Source: Chamaecrista fasciculata (Eukaryota > Streptophyta > Magnoliopsida > Fabales > Fabaceae). Taken from it: a stretch of DNA of 64,000 bases. Numbering within the stretch: position 1 is the stretch's first letter; the number at the start of each line of letters is the position of its first letter. The notes under the pieces were generated by a model. It did not search any database and was not told the DNA's origin. It saw only the letters and a list, made by a program, of their open reading frames with translations. The stretch spans positions 125,060 to 189,059 of the forward strand of contig QANZ01012116.1 in assembly GCA_003254925.1 (NCBI GenBank). Reading direction: 5' to 3'. This document shows positions 23,111 through 33,884 of the stretch, piece after piece. A program made the translations under genes and the position numbers.

Positions 23111-23596
23111 GGCCAAAGTCTCAAATTGGTCCTATATATGGGGTAGATTTTAAATTGGTCTCTTATCTTTCATTTGTTCCAAATTGATCATTTATGTTTT
23201 CATGATATTTTAAATTAGTCTAAAAAATATTAAATATGGTCATATCTTAATTGGGCAGAGAAAAAACTCTTTAAGAGTTAACACATAATTTTAAATTTGT
23301 CGCATTCGCAGTTGAAAAGAGAAATATATAACTAATTTTATTTATTTGATTGTGAATAGAGTTCTCCACTTTTATGACTCAATTTAACATCGTTTGTTTA
23401 TGATCCCAAAATACTTGTCAAAAGAAACTCGTATCTTTGAATTCGTCGTATTTGAGTTTGAAATAAGAAATATATGATCATATTCAATATTTTTTGGACC
23501 AATTTAAAATATCATTAGACCAATATAAAAAAAAAAAAAATAGTAGAACAATTTGAAATCTACCTCATACACAAGGACAAATTTGAAACTTTGGCC
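23111..23596. mobile_element. Fold-back element, GGCCAAAGT family
   Basis: Left end GGCCAAAGTCTCAAATTGGT; right end is its near inverse (ACAAATTTGAAACTTTGGCC). Flanks ATTTTAATT and TTTTAATAT are a decayed 9-bp duplication. It shares terminal wording with the Pack-MULE at 26640 and the elements at 31843 and 38073. The interior is AT-rich with no gene. Confidence 0.6.
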
Positions 23597-23972
23597 TTTT
23601 AATATTTAATAATTGACCTAGAGAATTCAAAATTGTTTTGAAAAAAGATTTCAGCTATCTATTCATTAAAAAAAACTACAATCAATACGTCATGACTCAC
23701 GGTGTTTATTTTATTTTATATATGAATATGAATATCAAATACAGGTAATTATTGCTAAATAATTATTTTGAGAATTTATATTAAATTAATCGTAAAATAT
23801 TTAATATAAAATAAATAATGATAAAATTTGAAAACCATGTATTTAAATAAAAAAAACCAATATTGTTTGAAAATTTTTGATATTTTAAATAGTTAAATAA
23901 AGTGTATTTATATTTTTGAAATGAAAATGTGCAATTTTTATATCTTAGAAGTATGGTTACTTTTAAAAAAAA

Positions 23973-25040
23973 GGTAAAATACAGGAAAGGTACTTGTGGT
24001 TTGGCCTAATCTCACTTTTATGACGTGTGGTTTCAAAAATTGCACATTAGGTACCTGTGTGTTTCGCCGTTAAACAGAAGCAGTACTTGTGTAATTTTCC
24101 GTTAAATTTTTTACGGAAAAAGTAGTACTTGTGGTTTCAAAAGTTGCACATTAGGTACCTGTGGTTTTGCTGAAGCTTGAACTACATATTAGCTTCATAT
24201 TTTGAACATTAAACGATGAAACCCAACACTCTCTTCATCTTCATCATCATCTTCTTCCCATAAACTCAACAAACCCTCATTTCTCATACGAATTTCAAAT
24301 TCCACTCATCAAATTAAATCAGAAATCACACACACACACACACACAGATATACATTAATCAGAAATCACCCGAATTATCATCTCCAAATTTCTCGGCGGA
24401 TTTTGAAGCAATTTCAAAGATTTAGGGTTTCTAATTTGATTTGATGAAATTAGGGTTGTTGAAATTGCAGATCGAAGAGGGTTTCTGTAATACCCCAAGG
24501 TACCATGTTAGACATTAGACTTAGCATTTGACTTAAAAGTAAATTGTGTAGTTAATCTAGAAGTCCTTATGAGCTTGTGGTTAAATTTTGAGAGCAACCT
24601 GACAAAAAAATTTTATCCGTGTTTCATTTTAATTTTATTATAAGACACTTTTGAGTAAGAAATAATAAATTATAGATATAATATTTTTGAAAGGAAAATA
24701 TATATTTGGAACCTACTATTTTCAATGAATCCAACAATATAATTTTTTTCAAAAATCTCTATTTCTAGAACTTTTGAGTTTTAGGGACTGTTTTGAAAGA
24801 ATTTAAATGTTTTTGGGCAATACTATGATCTAGCCTCTTTCTCCTTGCATCAGAATTACTTTTTTGCCCCCCCAAATTTGGCCAAAATAGTAAAACAACC
24901 TTTTCTTTAACGGAAAATTATACAAGTACTGCTTCTGTTTAATGGCGAAACACACAGGTACCTTATGTGCAACTTTTGAAACCACACGTCATAAAAATGA
25001 GATTAGGCCAAACCACACGTACCTTTCCTGTATTTTACCC
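23973..25040. mobile_element. Non-autonomous MULE with 9-bp TSD and leader-like captured sequence
   Basis: Inverted arms of about 150 bp: GGTAAAATACAGGAAAGGTA on the left, matched by the complement of ACCTTTCCTGTATTTTACCC on the right. The 9-bp duplication TAAAAAAAA flanks it at 23964-23972 and 25041-25049. The arms repeat phrases such as AACAGAAGCAGTACTTG. The interior from about 24220 to 24500 looks like a host gene leader: CT-rich (CATCTTCATCATCATCTTCT), a CA repeat at 24329-24347, TTAGGGTTTCTAATTTGATT, and TTGCAG before ATCGAAGAGGG. I could not assign that segment to a gene. Confidence 0.65.
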
Positions 25041-25397
25041 TAAAAAAAATTAAGTATAAATGTATAACCCATTTAAAATAGTATAGAATAGAATGAAAAG
25101 AGAGACACGAGTCATCATTGAGGAAGGAGCAACAAACAAACATAGGTGGAGGATATTCAAAGGAATATTCGCAACCAGCATAAGACATTGAGTCAGATTA
25201 CCCTTCGATAATTTTTTTAAAAGAAAAAAATTAATACTTCGACCTCTAATAATCTAATTAATTAACTAGCTAGTTGGTAGCATGCGATTCAACGTAATAC
25301 AAACTGCTTCATTTGTACGCCATTTCATGCACGCCAAAAATTTTATACATTTCACTACGAAAATTATTAATTAAAGCACACACACGTATATAGTAGA

Positions 25398-25577
25398 ATA
25401 GGGGCTTTGCGTGCCCTAACGGGCACGCAAATATGTATGTAAAATAAATAAGAAACTAAATTGTTAACTTAGTAAAGAATGAGAGACCGAATAGTAAATT
25501 TTCTCTTATTTTTAATTTCATAGACTATAGTTTTAAACATGAACGACCAAAAAGGGGTGGAGCCATATAATATAAGA
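25398..25577 (-). mobile_element. Short non-autonomous Helitron, minus strand (180 bp)
   Basis: The same 180-bp length and interior as the 22803-22982 copy but inverted. The 5' TC end is at 25577. The hairpin GCGTGCCC/GGGCACGC is intact. The terminal CTAG has become CTAT. It faces the third copy at 25730-25893 across 150 bp. Confidence 0.7.
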
Positions 25578-25729
25578 TATTTTATTTGGTACAAACACGT
25601 ATATTATATTATAATTATTAATTAGTACTTTTTTTATATTAATTATTAATTAGTACTTAAAAGTTAAAACAATCATATAATTTCTGTAAACATCTTGTAA
25701 CAAAAAATATATGTGTGATTCAATATATA

Positions 25730-25893
25730 TCTTATATTATATGGCTCCACCCCTTTGTGGTCGTCCTTTTTTCTCTATAATGTTGGAATTTATTTTTTTA
25801 GGCCAAAACCTCACTTAGGTCCATAATATTTACTATCAATTTCATTTTGATCCCTAATATTTGCGTACCCGTTAGGGCACGCAAAGCCCCTAG
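25730..25893 (+). mobile_element. Short non-autonomous Helitron with altered interior (164 bp)
   Basis: Both ends match the family (TCTTATATTATATGGCTCCA; hairpin with one arm changed to GCGTACCC, then AAAGCCCCTAG and host T), but the middle is replaced by a fold-back-type phrase (GGCCAAAACCTCACTTAGGT). Shared ends with a swapped interior are typical of Helitron families. Confidence 0.65.
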
Positions 25894-26630
25894 TATATAT
25901 ATATATATATGTGTGTGCACAAAAAATTTACAATTTAGTTCATAACTTCATAACAAGTATTATCTGATCACATGTTTTACTTTTTTTTCCTCAAAATAAA
26001 GTGGAAGATTTAGAAATACTAGTTGACAACAACTTAATTGTGAATAAAAGACTAATGATATTATTTGTGAATAAATTGCGACTTTCGGCTTCTGATAACT
26101 TATTTTTCCAACATGAAGTTGAGTTTAGATTTTAGCATGCCCACATTGATGCATAGGATGTTGTTGGAGAATGGAGCCGCAGAATTCTGTACAAGAAATG
26201 AAGTTCCTCGCTGCATGTGCAAAACATTCATTGAAACTACAACTTGGAGCGCCTGAAGAATATGATGCAAAAATGGTATACGTTATTGGTAGTATATTTA
26301 GAGATAACATTGATGTATTATGAATCTTTTAAAAAAACGTAGAAGAAGAAGAAAATCAGTATCAGTTCTTCAACTAAAATTAAAGACATCCAGAAGTTTT
26401 CTTTTAAAGTCAATAACATTGCATATAGAAGAGCCTTTTCACCCAACCGAAAAACCAAAAAAAAAAGACAAAAAACAAAAGCATGTGGTAGAATTTAACA
26501 ACAAATTTTATTTAACAGCATCGATATCATTGAGAAAATGAAGAAAAAAAATCGTCACTCTATACAATCATAATCAAAAGAAAAGAAGGCACCACAAGAT
26601 GTATGAGTATTTCATTAATAGCATTGTTGA
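25894..26630. other. Intergenic stretch with no recognised gene
   Basis: A TA/TG run follows the Helitron end at 25894-25916. Short open frames on both strands (26125-26310, 26320-26541) are Lys-rich or lack any family signature. Nothing else is supported. Confidence 0.4.
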
Positions 26631-26639
26631 TTCTTTTTT

Positions 26640-27953
26640 GGCCAAAGTGCAATATTGGTCCTATAAGTTTGCATGAGTTCCCAGATCAGTCCTATAAGTT
26701 TTTTCGTCTCAGATTTGGTCCTATAAGTTTGAAAAATTCTCACCGTTAGTCCTATCGATATTTCCGTTAAATTTTTTCCGTTAATGCTGATGTGGCATGA
26801 TGACTGGGATATTGAAGTGGCAAAGTGGAGTGAAATGGGACCATACTGCTAGATGTATTTAGTGAATTTGACGGAGGACTATGTTAAAATGCTCTCTCAA
26901 TCTTCGTCGATATCACTCCTCTTCTTCCTCTCAATCTTCGTCGATATCCTCTTCTTCCTCTCAATCTTCGTCGATATCACTCCTCTTCTTCCTCTCAATC
27001 TTCGTCGCTGTTTGAAGCTTCAATCTTCGTCCATGGCACAAAGCCGAATCCAATGCTTTTCCTTCTCTCGCCGTCGCCGCTGCCACAAAACCCAAGAAGA
27101 AGAAAGGCCAGACTGTGACCTTGGCTGAGTTCACCACCTATGGAGGCCCTAAACCCACTCAGAATTCGCAATCTGATCACTTAACGCATGAAGATCTCAT
27201 GATGCTGCCGACCGGTCCACGTCAGCGAACGGCGGAAGAACTCGACCGGGACCGGAATCGGCTCGGTGGTGGGTTTAGGTCGTATGGTTCTGGTTCGTAT
27301 GATCGGTCCAATAGGAATTCTGGCGGTGGTGGTGATGAGTCGTCGAATTCGCGATGGGGTTCTTCTAGGGTTTCTGATGAACCGAGGAGGAACGGTTCGT
27401 TTGGTAGGGATTCGAATCGTGATCGTGAAGTGGTCCCTTCGCGAGCTGATGAGATAGATAATTGGGCTTCTGCTAAGAAATCGAGCGTTGTTGGGAATGG
27501 ATTTGAGAGGAGGGAGAGGGATAGGGATATTAGGGGAGGGTTTTTTGATCCACATTCGAGAGCTGATGAATCGGACAGTTGGGCATCTAAGAAGAGCTTT
27601 GTGCCATCATCGGAGGGACGGACGAAGATTGAGAGGAAGAAGAGGATATCGACGAAGATTGAGAGGAAGAAGAGGAGTGATATCGACGAAGATTGAGAGA
27701 GCATTTTAACATAGTCCTCCGTCAAATTCACTAAATACATCTAGCAGTATGGTCCCATTTCACTCCACTTTGCCACTTCAATATCCCAGTCATCATGCCA
27801 CATCAGCATTAACGGAAAAAATTTAACGGAAATATCGATAGGACTAACGGTGAGAATTTTTCAAACTTATAGGACCAAATCTGAGACGAAAAAACTTATA
27901 GGACTGATCTGGGAACTCATGCAAACTTATAGGACCAATATTGCACTTTGGCC
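26640..27953. mobile_element. Pack-MULE carrying an eIF4B gene fragment
   Basis: A 1314-bp element with 333-bp terminal inverted repeats (26640-26972 and 27621-27953) that I read as identical base for base. The termini are GGCCAAAGTGCAATATTGGT. It is flanked by the exact 9-bp duplication TTCTTTTTT at 26631-26639 and 27954-27962, as made by Mutator transposases. The 648-bp interior is not transposon sequence but a piece of a plant eIF4B gene. No transposase is present, so movement would depend on one encoded elsewhere. Identical arms and an exact duplication point to recent insertion. The arms' inner ends carry a tandem CTCAATCTTCGTCGATATC-type repeat. Confidence 0.92.
26973..27620 (+). pseudogene. 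Captured eIF4B fragment (N-terminal/central part)
   Basis: eIF4B stimulates the eIF4A helicase during translation initiation. The plus-strand reading from about 27040 gives KAESNAFPSLAVAAATKPKK, then KKGQTVTLAEFTTYGGPKPT, LMMLPTGPRQRTAEELDRDR, LGGGFRSYGSGSYDRSN, and two SRADE.D.WAS-type repeats (PSRADEIDNWASAKKS and HSRADESDSWASKKS). This order matches plant eIF4B (FPSL, TLAEF, LPTGPRQR, LGGGF, SRADEVDDW). The start codon region and the C-terminal half are missing. The open frame continues past 27620 into the right arm and stops at 27694-27696, giving a chimeric tail. The host parent gene is not in this window. Confidence 0.85.
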
Positions 27954-27962
27954 TTCTTTTTT

Positions 27963-28865
27963 TCTTTTGGTGGTTGAATGAATGTGTGGAAGCCTGGAAG
28001 GCTAATAATTTAGCCGAAAGGTTGACTCATGACTGGCCCACTTCAGCCTTAAATCCCGGTTTTGCACAACCTGGGGTCTCAATTTTGTGGCCTGGGATCG
28101 TTAAGGGGGAAAACAGACACATAAAAGTTTAGGAATATTGTAGATTGTGAATTTTTGTGTACCAGAAAAAAGGTTGTGGAGCTCATGAATCCACTTCCAC
28201 TTCGTTTCAAATTTCAATCATTTTAACTTCAAAACACCAGCCAATTACTAGTGGTTGAGAGTTCAGGCTGAAGGGTCCAGAATCCATTTGATTCATGTTT
28301 TAGTACAAGGCTCTGTAAATTTTATGTGTTTACTATTAGGTTTCTAAATAAGAACACTAAAAGGTGTACCTAATTTTTCACTCCATGTTTATTGTTTATT
28401 AACCAAGAGTGGCTCTTGTATTGGCTTAGTCTACTAAACAAAGGTAAACAAAACCAATTAAAAAGAATTGTTGTTCATAGTTGGTTTGATCTATCATTTT
28501 ATGATGAAAAGTATTCACAAAATAAATCAGTCAATCCACCTATTCCAAATCTAGAAGCTTAAGGCTGCAAATCAGTCAATCCATCAAATTTATATTCAAA
28601 AAATGTCGAAGGGGAGAAAAGTAGAAGCAAGAATCTTGTGGCAGGCAACTCATTAATTTATTTGAATCTTCTATGGCTCTCAGCCTGGTTACAGTTAATT
28701 TCACGCATTTTGTGCTTGAACTGTGAAGCAAACGACTCTAGAAGCATGATACACTTTACAGAAGGAAACTGGGCAGGATCCTATAAATATAATGCTCTAT
28801 TACAAGCTTCAGTGAGAACAATGACATGATCGGTGGGAAAAAATTTTCCATACTTGAAAATTGTC
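27963..28865. other. Spacer between Pack-MULE and plastid PGK
   Basis: No gene is recognised. The part next to 28865 should contain the 3' UTR of plastid PGK. No repeats with defined ends were seen. Confidence 0.45.
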
Positions 28866-31453
28866 TTACACAGCGACTGGTGTGGCTTCGTCGAGAGCAA
28901 GGACACCGGGTAGCTGTTTGCCTTCCAACAATTCCAAACTGGCACCACCACCAGTTGATATGTGGCTCATGACAGCAGCAACTCCAACTTTCTCCACGGC
29001 GGCAACAGAATCTCCTCCTCCAATAATTGTTGTTACTCCCTTTCCACTGAGGTCTGCTAGCTTCTTGGCAACAGCCTGCAAGGTGGTTACAAACAATATA
29101 TCTTATTCTTAACACAGAATATATCGGGTACTACATGAACAAACATTTACAGGTCACGTTGAAGTATATCCAAAAAGTTGGGTTTTAAGGCTGACATCTT
29201 CCTGAAACTCTGTTCCACATGGTTGTTTGGGGATTTGAAATACTAAATTTTGAATATTTATGCATAATTAACATATACTCCAATCTAGCTGGATGGTAAT
29301 AAAATTGACAGCAAGTAGGCTAAAGCGCAAAGCTATGAACTGAGCTCCAAATGCAAATATCCAGGCATACCTCTGTGCCAACAGCAAACTTGTCAAACTC
29401 AAACACTCCCATGGGTCCATTCCATATGATGGTTTTGGTGGTATCCAAAGCTTCATTGAATGTTTTGATGGAGTCTGGTCCAATATCCAATCCCATCCAG
29501 CCATCAGGGATAGCAGATGATGGTACAATCTGCAATGATAGCAGGATTTAAAATGATGATCCAAAACTCTTAGATTAGAAATAATTAATAATAAACCACA
29601 AATGTTTATAACAAACACTAGAAATTAGGAATATATCATCTAAATAAAGCTTAGAAAACGAACCTTGCTGTTTGCATCAGGAGCAAATTTATCAGCAATT
29701 ACCACATCACTTGGTAACAAGAGAGACACACCCTTAGCCTTGGCTTTTGCAAGTAGCGATGTGGCAAGGTCCAATTTATCTTCCTCCACAAGAGATGAAC
29801 CGACTGAGAGACCCTGGGCCTTGTAAAATGTGAAGATCATACCTCCACCGAGAAGCAGTATATCAACTTTTTCTAGAAGTGATTCAATTACTCCAATTTT
29901 GGATGAGACCTTTGAACCACCCACAATGGCAGCAAATGGCCTTTTTGGGCTTGATACTGCCCCAACAAGGTAGTCCAGTTCCTAAAACATGATACAATAA
30001 GTCAGATTCTACTTCATATCAAACCAAATTAACCAACACATCAACAATTTTATTCAGATTGTATTGCAAAAGCTAAGGGACTGATCAACCGTTAGAAACT
30101 TTTAAATCAAAAAATGAGATATAACAAACCTTCTGCAAAAGAAAACCAGCAACAGAAGGCTTCAGGAATTTAGTGACCCCCTCAGTTGATGCATGTGCTC
30201 TATGTGCAGTACCAAAAGCATCGTTAACAAAAAGATCTGCTAAAGAGGCAAGCTTCTTTGCAAATTCTGGCTCATTCTTTTCTTCCTCGGGATAAAATCT
30301 CACATTTTCTAGAAGGAGAACACCTCCTTCTGGAAGGGAGGCCACTAACTTCTCTACCTCTGGACCAATAACGTCATCAGCCTTGACAACCTGTAAATTA
30401 CCCATATTCAAATAGATGAAGAGAAAATCAGAATCGAAATATTTAGAACTTGATCTCTTCCTTGCCCCTTTTTCTTAGAAAATATATATATATATACCTG
30501 GATTCCAAGGAGTTCAGAAATCCGGGGTACAAGAGGTCCCAAGCTGTATTTGGGAGTGAAACCCTTTGGTCGTCCCTGAAATTTCAATAAAACCACAATG
30601 ATTCAACTTACAATGTCAAATCACAATTACCAAGAAAACTATGCACGCGAAAAATGAAAACCAGTGTTTCTACGGATCTATACTGCCTGCCAGTAACCAT
30701 ACACCAAAATGATAGAACCATTCAATATTTTAATCTATAAAAATTTAACATTTACATAGTAAGGGCCTGCAACCAGCGTCATCAATAATACAAAAAAAAC
30801 GTCGTATCTCAGATATTAAGGCCTAGATTATAACAGTCCAGCTTGTTGGTAAATTCCGGACAATACCATTGTTTTTCTTTGATCCTTTTACGAATTATCT
30901 GGATTTTCAGTAACTACAACTTCAGACTTCAAATTAAGCAGAAGAAAACACCGACACAGAAATGCATTTGAAAATAACAACCAAATTCGCAATCAGAAAT
31001 GGCAGAGGTGAATACCAAATGGCTTGAAAGAATGACTTTAGCTCCGTTCTGAATCAAATGCTTGATTGTAGGTACGGCGGCGCGAATCCTAGTGTCGTCA
31101 GTGATTTTCTGATTGTCATCCAAAGGCACATTCAAATCAGCCCTAACGAACACCTTCTTCCCCTTCAAGTCAGCAGCAGTCAAGTCACCAACACTCTTCT
31201 TCGCCATCGATGCCACTCCTCTCACTCCCTTGCCAGATGCACCCACTGATCGAACCCTAGAAGCAACTTGGATGGCGAATAGTGGGTCGGCGGCGGCGAA
31301 ACCGAGGCGGCGGAGGCCGCCGGCACGGAGGCGCAAGGAGCCGGAAGATGTGGGTGCGACGTGAAGTGACGCGCGAGTGATAGAGGAGTTTGTGGAAGAG
31401 GAATTTGTGGATGGGAGAAGAGAAAGGGTAGTAAGTGCGTTAGCTGAAGCCAT
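28866..31453 (-). CDS. PGK: Phosphoglycerate kinase, chloroplastic
   Basis: Stromal PGK phosphorylates 3-phosphoglycerate in the Calvin cycle. Six exons join in phase: 31453-31016, 30575-30498, 30390-30130, 29981-29664, 29529-29371 and 29075-28866, giving 487 residues. Residues 1 to about 80 form a Ser/Thr/Arg-rich transit peptide ([20 protein letters not shown]...). The mature part begins near [12 protein letters not shown]. The core holds [111 protein letters not shown] and [19 protein letters not shown]. It ends [11 protein letters not shown], a tail typical of plastid PGKs. Intron positions equal those of the cytosolic gene. It is the upstream member of the head-to-tail pair. No defect seen. 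Confidence 0.97.
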
Positions 31454-31592
31454 TATTGTGGATTTCGATGTGAGAGAGAGAAAGTGAGTGAGTGAGAGAC
31501 GAAGAAGAAGAAGAAGAATGAGGTGAAAGAAAGAAAGAGAGAGAGGAAGATGTGGACGCAGAGATCAAAGTGGACGATTGGATGTTATATGG
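31454..31592 (-). promoter_or_regulatory. Promoter and CT-rich leader of plastid PGK
   Basis: A TATA-like CATATAAC reads on the minus strand at about 31591-31584. It is followed by a leader of about 100 bp rich in CT and TTC repeats (31460-31545), common in photosynthetic gene leaders. No intron consensus is seen between it and the ATG. Confidence 0.5.
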
Positions 31593-31842
31593 GGATTTTC
31601 AGATTACTCTTATCGTTGAGGAGAGGTTCAAGATGTTCGATGCTTCTCAAGATAATCAAGCCAATGTTGCCTGCTTCCTTCATTTTTCTTCCATTGTTTT
31701 TTTTTTTTTCATTTTTAACCCCAACAAAAAAAAAACATTTTACCAATAAATTTGTAAAGTTTTAGTTGAATGCTCAGTCCTATATTTTTGTCTCAAAGTT
31801 TATTTTGATCTTTTATTTTTTAAAATGTTCAAATTAATTTTA

Positions 31843-32398
31843 GGCTAGAGTCATATTTTGGTCCCTTATGTTTGCTCAAAGTTCGGTTTTGGTCCCTCAA
31901 GTTTTTTTTTCCGTTTTGGTCTCTCATGTTTGCTCAAGGTTCCATTTTGGTCCCTCAAGTTTTTTTCATTCTATTTTGGTCCCTCGAGTTTCTAAAAAGT
32001 TTCATTGTTAGTCTCTGACTCTTTTCCATCCACTTTTCCTGTTAAAAAAGAAAAAAAAAACTAATTTTCATCTTCTAACAATTTTGTTATTTTACAAAAG
32101 GGAAGGACCTTAATGCAAACAAGAAAAAATTTTGGGAGATGAAAGTTAGTTTTTTTCCTTTTTTTAACGGAAAAAGTGGATGAAAAAGAGTCAATGACTA
32201 ACAGTGGAACTTTTTGAAAACTTGCGGGACCAAAATGGAATTTTGAGCAAACATGAGGGACCAAAATGGAAAGAAAAAAACTTGAGAGGCCAAAACGGAA
32301 CCTTGAGCAAACATGAGGGACCAAATCGGAACGAAAAAAACTGAGGGACCAAAGCAGAATTTTGAGCAAACATGAGGGACCAAAATAGGACTTTGGCC
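31843..32398. mobile_element. Fold-back MULE-like element, GGCCAAAGT family, exact 9-bp TSD
   Basis: 556 bp, almost wholly palindromic. The left end is GGCTAGAGTCATATTTTGGT and the right end is the complement of GGCCAAAGTCCTATTTTGGT. Each arm repeats TTTGCTCAAAGTTC and GGTCCCTCAAGTTTT phrases four to five times. The duplication TTAATTTTA lies at 31834-31842 and 32399-32407. It sits about 250 bp upstream of the plastid PGK promoter. Confidence 0.8.
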
Positions 32399-32407
32399 TT
32401 AATTTTA

Positions 32408-33880
32408 TATGTTTTTATAGTAGTTCGTTTCGATCCTAAACTATTGAATATGATCATATCTCTCGTTTCAAGTTCAAATACGAAAAATTTTGATCTACAA
32501 ATTGTTTTTTATGATTTTTTCTCTATTTAATAGAGTCATCAACTAATGAGGTTAAATCGAGTCCAAAAAATACGTGAATCGCTCATTTCATAGTTAAACA
32601 AATAAAATTAGTGATATATACCATATTTCAAGTTCATTGACTTCGAAACTACTTGTTACTTTTTTTTTCTTATTGGTTAATAAATGAGGTTAAATGAAGT
32701 TCAAAAGTGAGTTTAGAACCAAACGATGAAAAAATAGTTTCAAATTTACTTTAGAGCTCGATTTGATTTCATTTGTTAACAATCCTTGTTAAGCTAAACA
32801 AATAATTTGTCAAGAATAATTTGTAGTTTCGTGCTCTCGTTGCATTCAAGTTTAAAATGAAAGAAAGATATAATTAACTTCATTTGTTTGATCAGAAAAC
32901 AAGTGTTCCACTTTTCATATTCAAATTAACTTTGTTTGTTGACAAATTTAATTGAATACATAGATAGTCATGGAAAGCAATATATAATTTTGAATTTATC
33001 GCATTTAAAATAATAAATTAAAATTAAAACTAAAATACTTTACAAAATAATAAAAAAATAAATTACGACTGTCCAATAGAACACTGATGCTTTGGAGATC
33101 AAGTATTTTTTAATAAAATTTATGGGATAAAAAATTGCTTTTTCTTGCCTTTGATTTTCTTTTTAATTTACGTTTTAATATATAATTAAAGTTATTCACA
33201 ACATAACATTCACAAAATTTTTAAGTGAACAAATATAAAATAGTTAAAGTAAAACTGAAAAAACTACAAAATAAAAGAAAAATAAACTACCAATGTCCAA
33301 TAGAACCAAGATGCTTTAGAGATCAAAATTCTTTTGATAAACTTTATGGGATAAAGAATGGTTTTCTTTCCTTTCATTTTATTTTTCATTTACATTTTAA
33401 AATATAATTAGACTATTAGAGTCACTAATAATTAAAATAATTATAAAATGATATCATGGTCTTATTAAGTGGTTTAGTTAAAATAAAAATATAATAACTA
33501 ATTTTATAATTTAAGATTATCATGCACACTTATAATTATTATGGGCTCAAAAATAATTTTTTTTCAAATTACTTCATTAACTTATTTAAGAGGCATCTCT
33601 TCCTTTAATATTAACCATAAAATTAATCTAGCGTATAAAATTATACTACAAGTTGCATAAAGAACAAAAGCAATAAACATTCCATACAAAACATGATAAT
33701 GTTTTATATAGGATTTAGGTCTTTTTACATGGATGTTTCTCATAATATTAAGTGTTAAAGAAGTTGCAGAGTAGGCTATGATGGAACGTTGCTCTAAGTT
33801 GATGGGTTTAATATAATTTGACTAAAATTTAGCATGTCTTTTATGTGTTTGGAGTCTCTATGAACTTAGAGCCCAAAATA
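32408..33880. other. AT-rich intergenic stretch
   Basis: No gene. Two blocks of about 180 bp (around 33000-33190 and 33230-33415) are diverged direct repeats: both contain CCAATAGAAC, GATGCTTT.GAGATCAA and ATGGGATAAA in the same order. Otherwise no structure was recognised. Confidence 0.4.
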
Positions 33881-33884
33881 GCTA

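Noticed and set aside
26320-26541. Lys-rich 73-codon plus-strand frame
   Set aside because: Composition follows local A-rich DNA; no family or conserved context.
27181-27555. 124-codon minus-strand frame across the eIF4B piece
   Set aside because: Antisense of the Arg/Ser-rich eIF4B reading; its Arg/Pro/Ile content is explained by the opposite strand.
32061-32457. Overlapping minus-strand frames with repeated WSLMFAQ-type text
   Set aside because: They translate the reiterated arms of the fold-back element at 31843-32398.
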